A DNA stretch of 64,000 bases from Granulicatella adiacens ATCC 49175 (GCF_025150565.1 NZ_CP102283.1:248001-312000), one strand, 5' to 3'. Counted from the first letter of the stretch, positions 52,883 to 61,518 are shown. Numbers and translations: made by a program. The notes: a model not told the origin generated them from the letters alone.

Positions 52883-53656
52883 ATGACGATTAAGACAATT
52901 TTTATTAAAATTCAAGAAGCTTTCAAATCGTTGGGCCTAGCGAGTCAATTAGGAATTACATTAGGAGTTTCATTAGCAATGCTTGCTGGAGTATATGCGC
53001 TATCTCAGGATTTGAGTCCCTTGCCAAAAGTAACTCAAGTTGTAGAAATGCAAACGACAGATGCCACATCGTCACATTCTCCAAATCATTCCGAGAAATC
53101 AGAAAAAAAAGAAGTAGCTCAAAAGAGGTCTGAAGAGCCTTCGACTACATTAACGGTAGAAGTTCCAACGACAGAAGCTGTAACCACAGAAGAAAAGAAA
53201 GTACTTCCTGAAAAACCAAATCAAGAAACAAAGGCAGTTGTCGCAGCAAGTCAGGAGACAGCAACCACTGAAAAATCCTTGCCAAAAACAAAGGAATCAA
53301 CCGAGGTCACTTCAACCGAGTCAACGACTGTTCAAAGAGACGTTGTAACGTCTACTTCTACAGTTGCAACTACGGAAACTACGGAAGTAACGACAGAAGC
53401 TTATCCTTTAATTCCATTAGGAAATAGTAATAAAAATTTTGAAACTTACCAAGAGGCTATCCAATATATGAGAGATGAATTAGATAAGTCTTCAAAAGCC
53501 TTTGAAGAAGGCAAGCAGGATTGGGTCTACTCAGGTAGAGTATATGGTGTCCCTTGGAGTGACGGCCGTACTACATTTACGGTTGACTTGGTTCCAAAGG
53601 TAATGACGCCTCAAACGCCAGACACAAGTGGTATTTCTACAGAACCAACACAGTAA
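52883..53656 (+). CDS. Membrane-anchored Thr/Glu-rich extracellular protein, unknown
   Basis: One signal-anchor helix (about residues 22-44) is followed by 130 residues of low-complexity Thr/Glu/Val/Ser. A conserved-looking C-terminal patch follows: NFETYQEAIQYMRDELDKSSKAFEEGKQDWVYSGRVYGVPWSDGRTTFTVDLV. It resembles a small ligand- or wall-binding module, but I do not recognise it. There is no LPXTG or lipobox. GAAAGGAG precedes the ATG, and a terminator follows. Confidence 0.7.
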   Translation: MTIKTIFIKIQEAFKSLGLASQLGITLGVSLAMLAGVYALSQDLSPLPKVTQVVEMQTTDATSSHSPNHSEKSEKKEVAQKRSEEPSTTLTVEVPTTEAVTTEEKKVLPEKPNQETKAVVAASQETATTEKSLPKTKESTEVTSTESTTVQRDVVTSTSTVATTETTEVTTEAYPLIPLGNSNKNFETYQEAIQYMRDELDKSSKAFEEGKQDWVYSGRVYGVPWSDGRTTFTVDLVPKVMTPQTPDTSGISTEPTQ

Positions 53657-53668
53657 ATGATTCACGGT

Positions 53669-53705
53669 AACACTTTGCAAACTTAGTTTTGCAAAGTGTT
53701 TTTTG
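53669..53705 (+). terminator. Rho-independent terminator
   Basis: AACACTTTGCAAA and TTTGCAAAGTGTT form a perfect 13-bp stem followed by T residues. Confidence 0.9.
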
Positions 53706-53779
53706 TGGAATGAATATATTTACTTAAAAGAGTTAGGTATGTTATACTTATATTATATTTTACTAGGAGTGAAGAATAC

Positions 53780-54346
53780 ATGGAATCAAAAGCAAGAAAA
53801 TGGTTAGGAATTATCATTTCGATTATCGTTATTGTAGTTTTTGCGTACAATCGTTATAGAAGATATGAAGCAAAACAAGAAAGAAATAGAGTACAACAAC
53901 AGCAAATCGAAAATGCAAAAGCTGTACAAGAAGCAACAAAAAAAATAGATGAAGATGCGAAAAATAAGCTTAGTGAACAGTTAAAAGATGCTGCGAAAAA
54001 GGCTGGAAATATTGCTAAAGGCATTGAAAAATTAAAAAATGCTGAAATGAATAAAGAAATTGAAGATGGATATAACATTGTTAAATTAGATGGCAAATTT
54101 TTAATTGTGAAAGATAGCAATGTGGATCAAGCGGTTGAATTAGCAGGTGTAACAGATGCTCATGTAATTCCAACGAATGACCAAGATCGTAACCAAAACT
54201 ACAATGTTTTAGTTGTGAAAAAAGATGGCGAATGGCGTGTAGTCGATGAAACTAAAAAAGGGGAAGATGTTCTCGTATTAACGGGTGAAACAATCACTGC
54301 AGACACAAAATTCCGCTTAAAAGATAAAACACTTTATATTGAATAA
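53780..54346 (+). CDS. Membrane-anchored coiled-coil protein, unknown
   Basis: The N-terminal helix (about 7-25) is followed by a Gln/Lys/Ala-rich coiled coil (about 30-100). A 90-residue beta-rich domain (YNIVKLDGKFLIVKDSNVDQAVELAG, VLVVKKDGEWRVVDETKKGE) follows, with two similar halves. No family is recognised. TAGGAGTG precedes the ATG. Confidence 0.65.
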   Translation: MESKARKWLGIIISIIVIVVFAYNRYRRYEAKQERNRVQQQQIENAKAVQEATKKIDEDAKNKLSEQLKDAAKKAGNIAKGIEKLKNAEMNKEIEDGYNIVKLDGKFLIVKDSNVDQAVELAGVTDAHVIPTNDQDRNQNYNVLVVKKDGEWRVVDETKKGEDVLVLTGETITADTKFRLKDKTLYIE

Positions 54347-54352
54347 TATGAC

Positions 54353-54380
54353 AAAGAGGCTGGTTTTCCAGCCTCTTTTT
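54353..54380. terminator. Bidirectional terminator
   Basis: AAAGAGGCTGG and CCAGCCTCTTT pair around TTTT, between convergent genes. Confidence 0.9.
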
Positions 54381-54395
54381 GTTTGGATTAGAATA

Positions 54396-55262
54396 TTATT
54401 TTGGTTTTTGAGCGAGGATCGTTACAAAGCGCATCCGAATCCGATTTCCATGTTCGTCCAATTTATGTAATTGTCCGAAATCTTCATTATATTTATGGAA
54501 GGTCCAATCTTTGTAATACTCTTTGAGTTCACCAGTTGCAAAGGTCTTTGGAAAATTCACAGGACAAGGGGCATCTTCGGTAGACATCGCTGCGACAATG
54601 AGATTATATCCTCCAGGGGCTGTATGAGATTGCATATTTTCAATGACATCTGGAATGCTATCGGGATTTAGAAACATCAAAACTACAGTGGAAATGATGG
54701 CGTTATAAAGTCCGCCAGGGATGTCCGCACTTTCAATATTATAAGGCTCCACGTGAATAGCTAGCCCCTCCTCCTCGGCAATTTGTTGGAGATGAGCTAA
54801 ACTCATGGTTTGGATATCTAATGCGGTAACCTCAAAGCCTTTTTTGGCTAAATAGAGACTGTTTCTTCCTTGGCCGCTACCAAGGTCAAGGATCGGTCCT
54901 TTTTCAAATTTCGGAGCAGCTTCAATGACTTCCGAATGAGTTCTTGTTAAGTCGTATTTTTTAGAAAAATAATCTTCTGGAGTACAGTAGAAAGTTAAAT
55001 AGCATCTTAAGTCGTCGCTAGCAGGGGAGACCCGGTGCCAAGCTTGAGGTTCAACAAAAGGAATGTCGGATTCTTTTGTAAACAGATGCTCAGAAAGAAC
55101 ATTTCCTTCTCCATCGAGTTCATAAAAAGTAAGGGCTCCTTCTAGAATGGTTAAGCGCGCCCAAGTTCCAACTTTTGTATTATGCATTTTTTGAAAGGGT
55201 GCGGGTAAAGTGCTAGCCGTCCAAATTGGCATTGTTTTATATGGGATTAAATCGAGGCTCAT
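54396..55262 (-). CDS. tehB: TehB-like SAM-dependent methyltransferase with N-terminal cupin-type domain
   Basis: Residues 1-85 form a small beta domain (IWTASTLPAPFQKMHNTKVGTWARLTILEGALTFYEL) found in the long form of TehB. Residues 95-288 form a class I methyltransferase, with motif I ILDLGSGQGRNSLYLAKKG and EVTALDIQ. TehB is linked to tellurite and selenite detoxification by methylation. No tehA is adjacent. GGAGAC precedes the ATG on the minus strand. Confidence 0.87.
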   Translation of the reverse strand: MSLDLIPYKTMPIWTASTLPAPFQKMHNTKVGTWARLTILEGALTFYELDGEGNVLSEHLFTKESDIPFVEPQAWHRVSPASDDLRCYLTFYCTPEDYFSKKYDLTRTHSEVIEAAPKFEKGPILDLGSGQGRNSLYLAKKGFEVTALDIQTMSLAHLQQIAEEEGLAIHVEPYNIESADIPGGLYNAIISTVVLMFLNPDSIPDVIENMQSHTAPGGYNLIVAAMSTEDAPCPVNFPKTFATGELKEYYKDWTFHKYNEDFGQLHKLDEHGNRIRMRFVTILAQKPK

Positions 55263-55376
55263 AAATAGTCTCCTTTCAATGGTGATAGGATTATTGTACT
55301 AAAAAAAGAGGAGTTGAAAAACTAAAGAGATTTCCGTTATAGCTAATAGTTATAACCAGTGATAGAAAAGCGATAA

Positions 55377-55405
55377 TTGACTAGAATATGAATTGTTGCT
55401 ATCCT
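55377..55405 (+). promoter_or_regulatory. Promoter of the met T-box operon
   Basis: TTGACT (55377-55382), 17 bp and TATCCT (55400-55405). Confidence 0.6.
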
Positions 55406-55411
55406 AGTTTC

Positions 55412-55695
55412 ATGCTTATAACGCACGGTGATAAGGAGAGTAGAAGTGAATCCTTTTTAGAGAGTCTCGGTTTGGTGAAAAGAGATATTGGTTGCAACTT
55501 TGAAGATGGCCTTTGAGTGTTAATTGTCGAATCATTAGACGGTTACGGGAAAGCCCGATACAGCTTCTCGTTAAACAGGAGACCTGTTTAACAGATGGAG
55601 ATAGGATTTGTGAGAATGCTATGAACAAAGGTGGTAACACGGGAATTTGACTCGTCCTTTTGCTAACTCATGTTAGTAGGAGGGCGATTTTTGTT
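55412..55695 (+). ncRNA. T-box leader, methionine-specific
   Basis: The leader contains an AGAGAG/stem I region, a specifier segment GAAGATGGCCTTTGAG with the codon ATG (55506-55508), and the T-box sequence AAAGGTGGTAACACG (55627-55641). A terminator (GTCCTTTTGCTAAC...GTTAGTAGGAGGGCGATTTTT) follows at about 55653-55693. Uncharged tRNA-Met would pair with the specifier and T-box and prevent termination, switching on the downstream methionine importer. The Met assignment rests on the specifier position and on the metNIQ genes. Confidence 0.88.
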
Positions 55696-55717
55696 TGCTT
55701 AAAAGAAAGGAGAACAC

Positions 55718-56764
55718 ATGATTAAATTAGAGAACATTGACGTGACTTTTAAACAAGGTGTAAAAGTAGTCAATGCAGTAAAAAATGTATCTTTGCATGT
55801 GGAACCAGGAGATATTTATGGGATTATCGGATATAGTGGTGCTGGTAAAAGTACGCTAGTGCGAACGATTAATCTTCTCCAACGCCCTACCAAAGGGAAT
55901 GTGGTGGTAAACGGTGTTGATTTACTAAAGTTGAAACCAAAAGGACTACGTGCAGCTCGTAAGAAAATTGGGATGATTTTCCAACATTTCAATTTGATGA
56001 ATACTTTATCAGTATTTGATAATGTGGCTTTTCCATTAAAAAAATCAGGGAAAACCAAATCAGAAATTGAACAAAAAGTACTATCCCTATTAGAATTGGT
56101 AGGTTTAGAAGATAAGGTCAACAGTTATCCTCGTCAGCTGTCTGGGGGACAAAAACAACGTGTCGCGATTGCCAGAGCGTTAGCCAATGACCCAGATGTA
56201 TTGCTCTGTGATGAAGCAACGAGTGCGCTAGATCCTAAAACAACTTATTCGATTTTGGAATTATTGCAGAAAGTAAATGTACAATTAGGTATTACCATCG
56301 TCATCATCACGCATGAGATGCAAGTTGTAAAAGAAATTTGTAATAAAGTAGCGGTTATGGAGGAGGGCGAAGTGATTGAACAAGGAAGCGTTCTTGAAAT
56401 CTTTACAAACCCAGAACGCGACTTAACAAAAGACTTCATTGATACAGCGACTCATATCAACCAAGGAATTGAAACGGTGCTTTCGCATGAGCAGTTATTG
56501 AATCTACAAGAAGGCGACTACTTAGTGAAGATATCTTTTGTAGGAGCTTCAACTGGAGAGCCATTAATTACAAAACTATCGACTCAATTCCAAGTGGCAG
56601 CGAATATCTTGTTTGCCAATGTTGAGATTATTCAAGATACACCAGTAGGAACACTATTAGTGGGACTATCAGGAGAAAAATCTGGGATTGAAAATGCACT
56701 TTCTTACATCAAAGAACAAGGTGTTTCAGTTGATGTCTTAGAAGAGTCAAAGGGAGGTGCTTAG
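55718..56764 (+). CDS. metN: Methionine ABC transporter ATP-binding protein
   Basis: Walker A is GYSGAGKSTLVR (about 38), the signature is LSGGQKQRVAIARAL (about 140), and Walker B is VLLCDEATSALDP. The C-terminal NIL domain (about 270-345), the methionine-sensing ACT-like part of MetN, is present. AAAGGAG precedes the ATG. The stop lies one base before the metI ATG. Confidence 0.95.
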   Translation: MIKLENIDVTFKQGVKVVNAVKNVSLHVEPGDIYGIIGYSGAGKSTLVRTINLLQRPTKGNVVVNGVDLLKLKPKGLRAARKKIGMIFQHFNLMNTLSVFDNVAFPLKKSGKTKSEIEQKVLSLLELVGLEDKVNSYPRQLSGGQKQRVAIARALANDPDVLLCDEATSALDPKTTYSILELLQKVNVQLGITIVIITHEMQVVKEICNKVAVMEEGEVIEQGSVLEIFTNPERDLTKDFIDTATHINQGIETVLSHEQLLNLQEGDYLVKISFVGASTGEPLITKLSTQFQVAANILFANVEIIQDTPVGTLLVGLSGEKSGIENALSYIKEQGVSVDVLEESKGGA

Positions 56765-56765
56765 G

Positions 56766-57461
56766 ATGGATGTATTAGAATTGATAGATTTTAAATCTTG
56801 GTTTCCAAATATTGATGCCAGAGTTTGGGAAGAAATTATAAAAGCTACGATGGATACGTTAATAATGGTAGGAATTTCTGGTTTCATCGCTGGAATTTTA
56901 GGGATTGCCTTAGGTGTGACATTAGTAGTGACACGTGAGGGGAATATCCTTGGAAACAAATTTGTCTATTTAATACTAGATAAAATCGTGAATATTTTCC
57001 GTTCGATACCATTTATTATTTTAGCGATGTTATTAATTCCATTTACTCGCTTTATTATCGGAACAACCATTGGTATTCCAGGGGCAATCGTCCCTCTAGT
57101 CGTCGCGACTGTACCATTCTTCTCTCGTCAGGTGCAACTAGCCTTAACCGAAGTAGATAAAGGGGTTATTGAAGCGAGCGTTGCGATGGGATGTACACCA
57201 CTTGAAATTATTTTCAGAGTGTACTTAAAAGAAGGACTACCAAGTCTGATTCGTGCAGGATCATTAACAATCATCAGCTTAATCGGATTAACGACTATGG
57301 CAGGAGCCTTTGGTGCCGGTGGAATCGGGAACGTAGCTATTTCCAGAGGATACAGTCGATTCCAAGGAGATGTTATCGTCGTATCGACACTTATCATGCT
57401 GATCGTAGTATTTATCACCCAAGCAATCGGTGACTATTTAGAGAAAAAAGCCACTAAATAA
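56766..57461 (+). CDS. metI: Methionine ABC transporter permease
   Basis: The 231-residue protein has five helices and the EAA loop VIEASVAMGCTPLEIIFRVYLKEGLPSLI. The ATG at 56766 is eight bases after GGGAGG. A GTG at 56757 overlaps that site and was not used. Five RNA repeats begin six bases after its stop. Confidence 0.95.
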   Translation: MDVLELIDFKSWFPNIDARVWEEIIKATMDTLIMVGISGFIAGILGIALGVTLVVTREGNILGNKFVYLILDKIVNIFRSIPFIILAMLLIPFTRFIIGTTIGIPGAIVPLVVATVPFFSRQVQLALTEVDKGVIEASVAMGCTPLEIIFRVYLKEGLPSLIRAGSLTIISLIGLTTMAGAFGAGGIGNVAISRGYSRFQGDVIVVSTLIMLIVVFITQAIGDYLEKKATK

Positions 57462-57466
57462 CAACC

Positions 57467-57589
57467 AGGATGTGAGGAAAAGCGGTTAGAAACGAATCAC
57501 TGGACCGAAACGCCGGAAGGAACGTGAAACGTTCTGCGGACGTTTCGGGAAGTGGACGTCGTTTCTGCTTTTCCGAACTCAACTACAAC
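57467..57589 (+). repeat. Structured RNA repeat, copy 1
   Basis: The 123-nt unit AGGATGTGAG...CTCAACTACAAC folds into one long hairpin: GAAAAGC/GCTTTTC, AGAAACGA/TCGTTTCT, CACT/AGTG, CCGAAACG/CGTTTCGG and GAACGT-GAA-ACGTTC. Bases in every helix differ from those in other copies while pairing is kept. The conserved unpaired parts are GGA, a G(N)AAG strand and TGCGGA. Confidence 0.85.
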
Positions 57590-57714
57590 AGGATACGAGG
57601 GCGAACGCTCAGTGCCGAACCATTGGACTGATATGACGCAAGGGACTCGGAACGAGTCGTGCGGACATATCAGGAAATGGACGTCGGACCTGTGAGCCCG
57701 AGTTCAACTACAAC
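57590..57714 (+). repeat. Structured RNA repeat, copy 2
   Basis: The same hairpin: CCGA/TCGG, CCATT/AATGG, CTGATATG/CATATCAG and GACTCG-GAA-CGAGTC. The ends match copy 1 (AGGAT.CGAG; TTCAACTACAAC). It is nearly identical to copy 5. Confidence 0.85.
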
Positions 57715-57835
57715 AGGATGTGAGGGCGAGTGGTCAGCTTTCGACCCTTTACCGAAATTAACGCAAGCGTCCGATAAGGACGTGCGGATAATTGTCGGAA
57801 AGGAACGCGAAAGCTACGAGCCTGAGTTCAACTCC
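57715..57835 (+). repeat. Structured RNA repeat, copy 3
   Basis: Different bases, same helices: AGCTTTCG/CGAAAGCT, CCTTT/AAAGG, CCGAAATTA/TAATTGTCGG (one bulge) and CGTCC-GATAA-GGACG. A truncated start of another unit (AGGATGCGA, from 57836) follows, then the metQ leader. Confidence 0.82.
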
Positions 57836-57889
57836 AGGATGCGACCAATCGCACCCAAAAAATAAACTAACTCAAAAGGGGAAAATAAA

Positions 57890-58753
57890 ATGAACATTAA
57901 AAAATTATTTGTAGCTGCAGCGGCAGCATTAACTTTAGCAGCATGTGGAGCTGCTCAATCATCTAACTCAGGAAGCAATGCTTCAACAGAAGCAAAAAAA
58001 GAAGTGAAACAAGTAAAATTAGGAGTTAATGCTGGTAACCACGATGTTTGGGATGACGTTATTGCTCGCTTGAAAGAAAAAGAAGGTATTGAAGTAGAAT
58101 TAGTAGAATTTACTGACTACGTACAACCTAACCAAGCACTAGAAAATGGAAATGTTGACTTGAACTCTTTCCAAACAATTATTTACTTAGAAAACTTCAA
58201 CAAAGAACAAGGAACACATATCAAACCAATTGGATATACAGTAATTGCGCCAATGGGAATTTACTCTAAAAAAATTAAAGATGTAAGTGAATTAAAAGAT
58301 GGGGATACAATCGCTATTCCTGAAGACACTTCAAACAACTCACGTGCATTACGTTTACTACACGCTGCTGGCGTTATTAAATTAAAAGATCCTAACAACA
58401 CTTTAGCAACAAAAGATGACATCGTTGAAAATCCTAAAAACATTCAAATCAAAGAATTACCTGCTGGCCAAACAGCTCGTGCTTTAGATGATGTCGCTGC
58501 TTCATTAATCAATAATGGTTTCGCTGTAGAAGCTGGATTCCAACCTACAAAAGATTCTATCTTCATCGAACAAATTACAGATTCTTCACAACCTTACTAC
58601 AACGTAATCGCTGTTAAAGAAGGTAACGAAAACAATGCAGTCTACAAAAAAATCGTAGAATACTACCAATCACCAGAAACTGCTAAGAAAATTGAAGAAG
58701 TTTCAAAAGGTGCGAACGTACCAGTTTGGGAAAAAGCTAAATTAAACAACTAG
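57890..58753 (+). CDS. metQ: Methionine-binding lipoprotein (NlpA family)
   Basis: The lipobox LAACG (about residue 18-22) leads into an NlpA/MetQ domain: VKLGVNAGNHDVWDDVIARLKEKEGIEVELVEFTDYVQPNQALENGNVDLNSFQ. The DLNxFQ strand and YYNVIAVKEGNEN are family hallmarks. It is separated from metI by 428 nt of RNA repeats. Its stop codon (TAG) overlaps the first bases of repeat copy 4, so the element abuts coding sequence. Confidence 0.94.
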   Translation: MNIKKLFVAAAAALTLAACGAAQSSNSGSNASTEAKKEVKQVKLGVNAGNHDVWDDVIARLKEKEGIEVELVEFTDYVQPNQALENGNVDLNSFQTIIYLENFNKEQGTHIKPIGYTVIAPMGIYSKKIKDVSELKDGDTIAIPEDTSNNSRALRLLHAAGVIKLKDPNNTLATKDDIVENPKNIQIKELPAGQTARALDDVAASLINNGFAVEAGFQPTKDSIFIEQITDSSQPYYNVIAVKEGNENNAVYKKIVEYYQSPETAKKIEEVSKGANVPVWEKAKLNN

Positions 58754-58876
58754 GATGTGAGACATCGCGCTCAGAAATGGAACGTTGGACTGGAACGCCG
58801 TAAGGGACTCGGAACGAGTCGTGCGGACGTTTCAGGAAACGCACGCCATTTCTGCGATGGCGAGCTCAACTACAAC
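58752..58876 (+). repeat. Structured RNA repeat, copy 4
   Basis: Helices: CATCGC/GCGATG, CAGAAATGG/CCATTTCTG, CGTT/AACG, CTGGAACG/CGTTTCAG (one G-T pair) and GACTCG-GAA-CGAGTC. The unit starts inside the metQ stop codon. Confidence 0.85.
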
Positions 58877-58877
58877 T

Positions 58878-59001
58878 AGGATGAGAGGGCGAACGCTTAG
58901 GGCCGAACCAGTGGACTGATATGACGCAAGGGACTCGAAACGAGTCGTGCGGACATATCAGGAAGTGGACGTCGGTCCTGTGAGCCCGAACTCAACTACA
59001 A
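58878..59001 (+). repeat. Structured RNA repeat, copy 5
   Basis: Near-identical to copy 2, with CTGATATG/CATATCAG and GACTCG-AAA-CGAGTC. It ends CTCAACTACAA before the M20 gene leader. Confidence 0.84.
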
Positions 59002-59041
59002 AATGTAACTTACATGTTATATTTCGAAAAAATAAAATGAG

Positions 59042-59067
59042 AGAGGCGTGCTTAGCATGCCTCTTTA
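59042..59067 (+). terminator. Hairpin before the M20 gene
   Basis: AGAGGCGTGCT and AGCATGCCTCT form an imperfect stem with a short T run (TTTA). It may partly terminate the met transcript. Confidence 0.6.
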
Positions 59068-59097
59068 TTCAATATTCAATGAAAGAAGGAAAATAAA

Positions 59098-60264
59098 ATG
59101 AGTGGTATTCAAGAAAAAGCGTCTAAATTACAAGAGTATCTCGTAAAAACGAGAAGACATCTACATGAAAATCCTGAATCAAGCTTAAAAGAATTTGAGA
59201 CCGCAGCTTTTATACAAAAGGAACTTACTTCATTTGGGGTACCATTTGAAAAAGTTGGGGAGACAGGTACTTTAGCTATTATTAAAGGTGGTAAAGGAGA
59301 AGGGAGAACAGTATTGCTTCGTGCTGATATCGATGCTTTAGAACTCCCTGATTGCACCGAAAAACCGTATGCTTCAAAACGACCAGGATTAAACCATGCT
59401 TGTGGACATGATGCACATACAGCAATGGGGCTAGGAACAGCTAAATTATTGAACGACATCAAAGACACCTTTTCTGGAACGGTAAAAATCGCCTTTCAAC
59501 CGGCTGAAGAAATTGGCGCAGGAGCAAAACAATTCGTGGCGTCAGGTCAAATCGATGATATCGATGAGTCATTTGCGATTCATGTGAATTCGAGTTTACC
59601 AGTTGGAACGTTTGCCGTTCAAGGAGGCCCTGTAAATGCTTCATGTGATATTTTTAAAATTAAAATTACTGGTAAAAGTGCTCATGTAGGACGTCCGCAT
59701 TTAGGGCATGATGCTTTGGTGACGGCTAGCGAGACAGTGGTTGCACTTCAAACAATCGTTGCAAGAGAAATAAATCCAGGAGATCGTGCGGTTGTTGGGA
59801 TTGGAAAACTAAATGCAGGAACTCGTTATAATATCGTTGCGAATGATGCTGAACTGGAAGGGACTATTCGAGCGTTCAGTCATGAGACGAGAGCGCATTT
59901 AAAAGAGGCCGTTACACGTATTGCGCGTGGAGTAGCCGAAATCAATCGCTGCGAATTTGAAATTGATTGGTATGATGCAGCTGCACCTGTGATTAATACT
60001 CCAGAATTAGCGTTGGAATTTCAAAAAGCGGTCTCAGAAGTAGAAGGAATTCATCAAGTTTTGAAGGAATACGATATGTCAATGGGAGCGGATGATTTTG
60101 CAGATTATCTAGTTGATAAACCAGGTGTCTATGGTCTTTTAGGGTCTAGTTCAAGTGAAGAAAGTTCATTTGGACATCATCATGAAAAATTTGATATCGA
60201 TGAGAGTATCCTGTCTGTAGGTGTTTCTTGTGAGGTAAATTATATTTTACAACGGTTGTCCTAA
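59098..60264 (+). CDS. M20-family amidohydrolase (N-acyl-amino-acid deacylase type)
   Basis: The 388-residue protein has the M20D metal motifs: HACGHDAHTAMGLG (Cys and His ligands, about residue 100), QPAEEIGAGAKQ (catalytic Glu pair) and a C-terminal FGHHHEKFDIDE. Relatives remove acyl groups from amino acids such as N-acetyl-methionine or -cysteine derivatives. Its position after metNIQ suggests salvage of an acylated sulfur amino acid, which is inference. GAAAGAAGGAAA precedes the ATG. Confidence 0.85.
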   Translation: MSGIQEKASKLQEYLVKTRRHLHENPESSLKEFETAAFIQKELTSFGVPFEKVGETGTLAIIKGGKGEGRTVLLRADIDALELPDCTEKPYASKRPGLNHACGHDAHTAMGLGTAKLLNDIKDTFSGTVKIAFQPAEEIGAGAKQFVASGQIDDIDESFAIHVNSSLPVGTFAVQGGPVNASCDIFKIKITGKSAHVGRPHLGHDALVTASETVVALQTIVAREINPGDRAVVGIGKLNAGTRYNIVANDAELEGTIRAFSHETRAHLKEAVTRIARGVAEINRCEFEIDWYDAAAPVINTPELALEFQKAVSEVEGIHQVLKEYDMSMGADDFADYLVDKPGVYGLLGSSSSEESSFGHHHEKFDIDESILSVGVSCEVNYILQRLS

Positions 60265-60349
60265 GAACAATTTACAAAACGATTGGAGTATCTTGTATAA
60301 AGTAGAAGTAGTTTTCATAGAAAAAACTAACTTTCTTAAGTTCTAAGCA

Positions 60350-60378
60350 TTGTTTTTGAAAAGTTAGTGATGTATAAT
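60350..60378 (+). promoter_or_regulatory. Promoter of the Thr-rich LPXTG gene
   Basis: TTGTTT (60350-60355), 17 bp and TATAAT (60373-60378). An inverted repeat, ACTAACTTTC (60327-60336) with GAAAAGTTAGT (60358-60368), overlaps the -35. Confidence 0.6.
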
Positions 60379-60414
60379 GCAAAAAGACTGAAAAATAATT
60401 GGAGTGAAATATAT

Positions 60415-61485
60415 ATGGGTAAGAAAAAATTAATTTTGGCGGGAATTGTCTCAGCAGGAGTATTGGGAACAGCTGTAGTAACGAATTTGCCTAGCATTTT
60501 TGCTGAAGCAAGTGAAGAAACTACTCAAGCTGCAGAAACGACACAAAGTGATGCCGGTGCACAAAAAGCAAATCCGACTGCTGAAGAAAAATTAGCCCAA
60601 AAACTTGAAGAGTTGAAAAAACAAAAAGAAGAAGTTGAAGAATTAGTGGCTGAAGTAAATGATGCCGTTGATAAAGCAACTCAAAAACTAGAACAAGCAA
60701 AAGAAGAGTTGGAACAAGCAAAAGCAGAAGGAAAACCTCAAAGCGAAATCACCGCTTTAGAAGAAAAAGTGAAAGAAGCTCAAACAGACTACGATGACAC
60801 AGTTGCTCAAGCAGAGTCAGATTTAGCTGGTTTCCAAAAAGAAATGGAAGACATTGATAAAGAAGTTGCGAAGGTTGAAGAAGAGTTGAAGAAATTGGAT
60901 CCTCAAGCTAATACAACAACACAAGCGCCAACGACAGAAGCTACAACAGTTGTGACAACGCAAGCGCCAACGACAGAAGCTACAACCGCTGTGACAACGC
61001 AAGCACCAACGACAGAAGCTACAACACAAGCACCAACGACTGAGGTTACAACCGCTGTGACAACACAGGCGCCAACGACAGAAACTACAACAGTTGCGAC
61101 AACACAAGCACCAACGACTCAGGCTACAACAGTTGCGACAACACAAGCGCCAACGACACAAGCTACAACGGTTGCGACAACACAAGCATCAACAACACAA
61201 GCTGTAACAACAGTAGCTACATCAGCAGTAACGACACAAACAAATGCGGGGAATGCACAAAACTCTGATGCTAATGCTGCGGTTAATGCACAAAATGGAC
61301 AAGTAACTTCTGCCTCTGACGCTAAAGAAGCAAAAGTTCCAGGTGCTCAAGTAAAATCTGAACAAGCAGAAACATTACCAAATACAGGTACAACATCAAA
61401 TAATACTTTAGTGGCTGCAGTAGTTGCGATTGTAGCTGGATTTGGAACAATCTTTGGGTTCAGAAAAGCTAAAGAAGAAAAATAA
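60415..61485 (+). CDS. LPXTG-anchored coiled-coil and TTQAPTT-repeat surface protein
   Basis: The signal peptide (KKKLILAGIVSAGVLGTAVV) is followed by a Lys/Glu coiled coil (about residues 60-165) and then about 110 residues of the repeat TTQAPTTEATTVV and its variants. A Gln/Ala/Asn spacer precedes LPNTG (about 322) with helix and KAKEEK tail. It is a wall-attached stalk. The Thr/Ala/Pro tract is a likely site for O-glycosylation and for repeat-number variation. The ATG at 60415 follows TTGGAGTG. A longer frame to 60367 crosses the -10 box. Confidence 0.88.
   Translation: MGKKKLILAGIVSAGVLGTAVVTNLPSIFAEASEETTQAAETTQSDAGAQKANPTAEEKLAQKLEELKKQKEEVEELVAEVNDAVDKATQKLEQAKEELEQAKAEGKPQSEITALEEKVKEAQTDYDDTVAQAESDLAGFQKEMEDIDKEVAKVEEELKKLDPQANTTTQAPTTEATTVVTTQAPTTEATTAVTTQAPTTEATTQAPTTEVTTAVTTQAPTTETTTVATTQAPTTQATTVATTQAPTTQATTVATTQASTTQAVTTVATSAVTTQTNAGNAQNSDANAAVNAQNGQVTSASDAKEAKVPGAQVKSEQAETLPNTGTTSNNTLVAAVVAIVAGFGTIFGFRKAKEEK
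60908..61245 (+). repeat. In-gene tandem repeats encoding TTQAPTT units
   Basis: Nine to ten units of about 36-42 nt with the core ACAACACAAGCGCCAACGAC. Third-position changes between units show they are not all recent copies, though neighbouring units near 61085-61190 are almost identical. Confidence 0.8.
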
Positions 61486-61518
61486 TTTTTCATTTACCTA
61501 AATTTAATCACTCATGCA

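Noticed and set aside
57659-57865. Open frame of 68 codons between metI and metQ
   Set aside because: It lies wholly inside the structured RNA repeats and crosses two units, with no ribosome site.
57467-59001. CRISPR array
   Set aside because: Units are about 123 nt, imperfect, without unique spacers of constant size, and no cas genes are present.
60823-61185. Minus-strand Cys/Arg-rich frame
   Set aside because: It is the antisense of the TTQAPTT repeat DNA; the regular composition is an artefact of the coding repeat on the plus strand.
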